Below are positions 42,292 through 42,333 of a stretch of DNA of 42,333 nt, in pieces (positions within the stretch are counted from its first letter, which is position 1; every line of letters begins with the position of its first letter). Made by a program: the position numbers and the translations under genes. The stretch spans positions 14,939 through 57,271 of the forward strand of contig NASX01000030.1 in NCBI GenBank assembly GCA_002085155.1, in the 5' to 3' direction. A model generated the notes under the pieces. That model was not told where the DNA came from. It ran no database searches and worked only from the letters and a program-made list of their open reading frames with translations. Source of the DNA: Sorangiineae bacterium NIC37A_2. GTDB taxonomy: Bacteria > Myxococcota_A > Polyangia > Polyangiales > Polyangiaceae.

Positions 42292-42333
42292 GAAGTGAGC
42301 GACTGCCTTCGGGGGTTTTGAAGCCAGCGACTG

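Overview
The window is GC-rich, densely coded chromosomal DNA that looks like Myxococcota, probably class Polyangia (Sorangium-like). The grounds are the strong GC bias, lipoproteins with Gly/Ser/Thr-rich linkers, a proline-rich PEGA membrane protein, J-domain/TPR hybrids, one-membrane-span hypothetical proteins, and an NtrC-type regulator next to type IV pilin genes. The assignment is inference from style; no rRNA is present.

Layout. 1-1.5 kb: the end of a one-TM protein converging on an alpha/beta-hydrolase-like gene that lacks its nucleophile. 1.6-4.8 kb: three 35-bp tandem repeats, then a tight operon of a MerR-like regulator, a stand-alone sigma region-4-like protein and a short MutS-family ATPase. 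4.8-6.8 kb: a second tandem repeat tract and a hybrid REC-HK-REC kinase with a degenerate first receiver. 6.8-9.5 kb, minus strand: DNA polymerase IV, an unusual M19 dipeptidase homologue and a small RHH-like protein. 9.7-13.3 kb, minus strand: purH, an RluA-type pseudouridine synthase and argB. 13.4-14.8 kb: a glycogen-synthase-like protein with lost catalytic motifs. 14.8-22.1 kb, minus strand: a long gene run, read 22.1 to 14.8, coding for a winged-module/J-domain/TPR protein (HTD instead of HPD), a DnaK paralogue, a protein ending in the same winged module, an exported M1 metallopeptidase and a polytopic membrane protein.

22.2-24.6 kb: a rhomboid protease and a large lipoprotein. 24.7-28.8 kb: a PilR-like sigma-54 activator, two type IV prepilins, a third pilin-like protein without Glu+5, and a TPR protein, with overlapping or closely spaced ends. 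28.8-31.7 kb: the proline-rich PEGA protein and a small lipoprotein. 31.8-35.7 kb, minus strand: a translationally coupled pyrC-carA-rimO operon. 35.9 kb: tRNA-Leu(CAG) with a strong hairpin behind it. 36.2-36.6 kb: a small repeat lipoprotein behind a near-consensus sigma-54 promoter. 37.2-39.7 kb: an XPB helicase/Bax1-like nuclease (DUF790) pair. 39.9-42.3 kb: two secreted lipoproteins, one with a GH12-like domain lacking the usual nucleophile.

The best candidates for something under-described are the DnaK/HTD-J-protein cluster with its shared winged module (14.8-22.1 kb), the MerR/sigma4/MutS-like operon (2.0-4.8 kb) and the XPB-Bax1 pair (37.2-39.7 kb). Several proteins here keep a fold but have lost catalytic residues (hydrolase, M19 peptidase, GlgA-like, GH12-like, receiver domain). 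All family calls were made by eye from motifs; no database search was run.
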